NCBI GenBank assembly: GCA_030607105.1
Contig: JAUWFF010000103.1
Span: forward strand, 1-5,802
Direction of reading: 5' to 3'
DNA length: 5,802 bases
From: Filomicrobium sp.
GTDB taxonomy: Bacteria; Pseudomonadota; Alphaproteobacteria; Rhizobiales; Hyphomicrobiaceae
How positions within the stretch are numbered: position 1 is the stretch's first letter; every line of letters starts with the position of its first letter. Positions 5,323 to 5,802 of this stretch are shown one piece after another. A model generated the notes under the pieces. The model saw nothing but the letters and a program-made list of their open reading frames with translations, was not told the origin of the DNA and did no database searches. The translations under genes and the position numbers were made by a program.

Positions 5323-5802
5323 ATGTTGGAACTCTTCGTCCGCTCGCCGCAAGAGAATTTGCGGGCCGTCCGGGACAGCGCCAGGGCACATGCTTTCGAT
5401 TACTACCTTGCGGCGCTGCTGGCCCCGCGAGCCTATCGCCAGGATCTGGTTGCTCTGGCAGCTTTCATCGGTGAGATTGAGCGAGTACCACTGGTCGTTA
5501 GCGACCCGGCGCTTGGAGAAATTCGTATCAGGTGGTGGCTGGACTGGCTTGAGGGTGTCGGCGGTGTGTCGCGCAGCGGGAACCCGGTTGCCGATGTCCT
5601 CGGTGAGGTGATCAGGCGACGGCAGCTACCGGTAGAACTGCTGAGCGGTCTGGCTGAGGCAAGGGCGTTGGAACTTTACGCGCAACCGTTTGCGGACAAG
5701 CCTTCGTTTCATGACTATCTTTTCAAGACCAGTGGTGCGTCGGCGCTTGTGGCAGCGAAGATTCTCGGTCGGTGCCCGACTGATGGTGAAACGGCGGCTG
5801 GT
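5323..5802 (+). CDS. Squalene/phytoene synthase-family protein, NDUFAF6-like (partial, cut by window edge)
   Basis: The frame from the ATG at 5323 stays open for 160 codons to the window end. Landmarks are FDYYLAALLAPRAYRQDL (residues 25-42), LAAFIGEIERV (45-55), and DPALGEIRIRWW (61-72). These match the all-alpha squalene/phytoene synthase fold, specifically the branch that includes mitochondrial complex I assembly factor NDUFAF6. Phytoene and squalene synthases carry a DDxxD-type metal-binding motif on the helix corresponding to GEIERV; here the positions read Glu51-Ile-Glu53-Arg54 with no aspartate pair. I therefore infer a non-enzymatic role, although the second motif region is outside the window. 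The gene starts seven bases after the Mth938-like gene with no clear Shine-Dalgarno, suggesting coupled translation. A carotenoid or hopanoid enzyme is the less likely alternative. Confidence 0.82.
   Translation, partial: MLELFVRSPQENLRAVRDSARAHAFDYYLAALLAPRAYRQDLVALAAFIGEIERVPLVVSDPALGEIRIRWWLDWLEGVGGVSRSGNPVADVLGEVIRRRQLPVELLSGLAEARALELYAQPFADKPSFHDYLFKTSGASALVAAKILGRCPTDGETAAG

Overview
The window looks like chromosomal core DNA from an alphaproteobacterium. The main evidence is the + strand gene order yajC, secD, secF, Mth938/DUF498-domain gene, squalene/phytoene-synthase-family gene, with a DUF815 AAA+ ATPase gene pointing away from it. The YajC and SecD N-termini and the general protein style also fit. 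Coding DNA is moderately GC-rich. I cannot name a genus. I saw no phage, insertion sequence, CRISPR, tRNA or rRNA.

Left part, minus strand: the 5' end of a secreted YcbB-type L,D-transpeptidase-like gene (1..378, cut by the window edge) lies behind a short AT-rich gap (379..575) and a complete DUF815 P-loop ATPase gene (576..1472).

Middle: a 330-base divergent intergenic region (1473..1802) has no convincing gene. It holds two sigma70-like promoters facing yajC, three copies of the octamer GTTGTTGC (one inverted), and a 9-bp inverted repeat whose right arm could pair with either of two partners. This is the densest candidate regulatory DNA in the window.

Right part, plus strand: yajC (1803..2135), secD (2240..3880) and secF (3903..4865) encode the accessory membrane complex that uses the proton motive force to help SecYEG/SecA export proteins. 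Two small genes follow closely: a Mth938-like protein (4914..5315), a bacterial relative of mitochondrial complex I assembly factor NDUFAF3, and the start of a squalene/phytoene-synthase-fold protein (5323 to the edge). The latter resembles NDUFAF6 and lacks the usual aspartate-rich catalytic motif in the visible part. The spacing suggests one transcription unit that couples membrane protein export or insertion to respiratory complex assembly.

I did not find a clearly new biological system. The points most worth a second look are the adjacency of the NDUFAF3-like and NDUFAF6-like genes behind secDF, and the structured leader and promoter region upstream of yajC.
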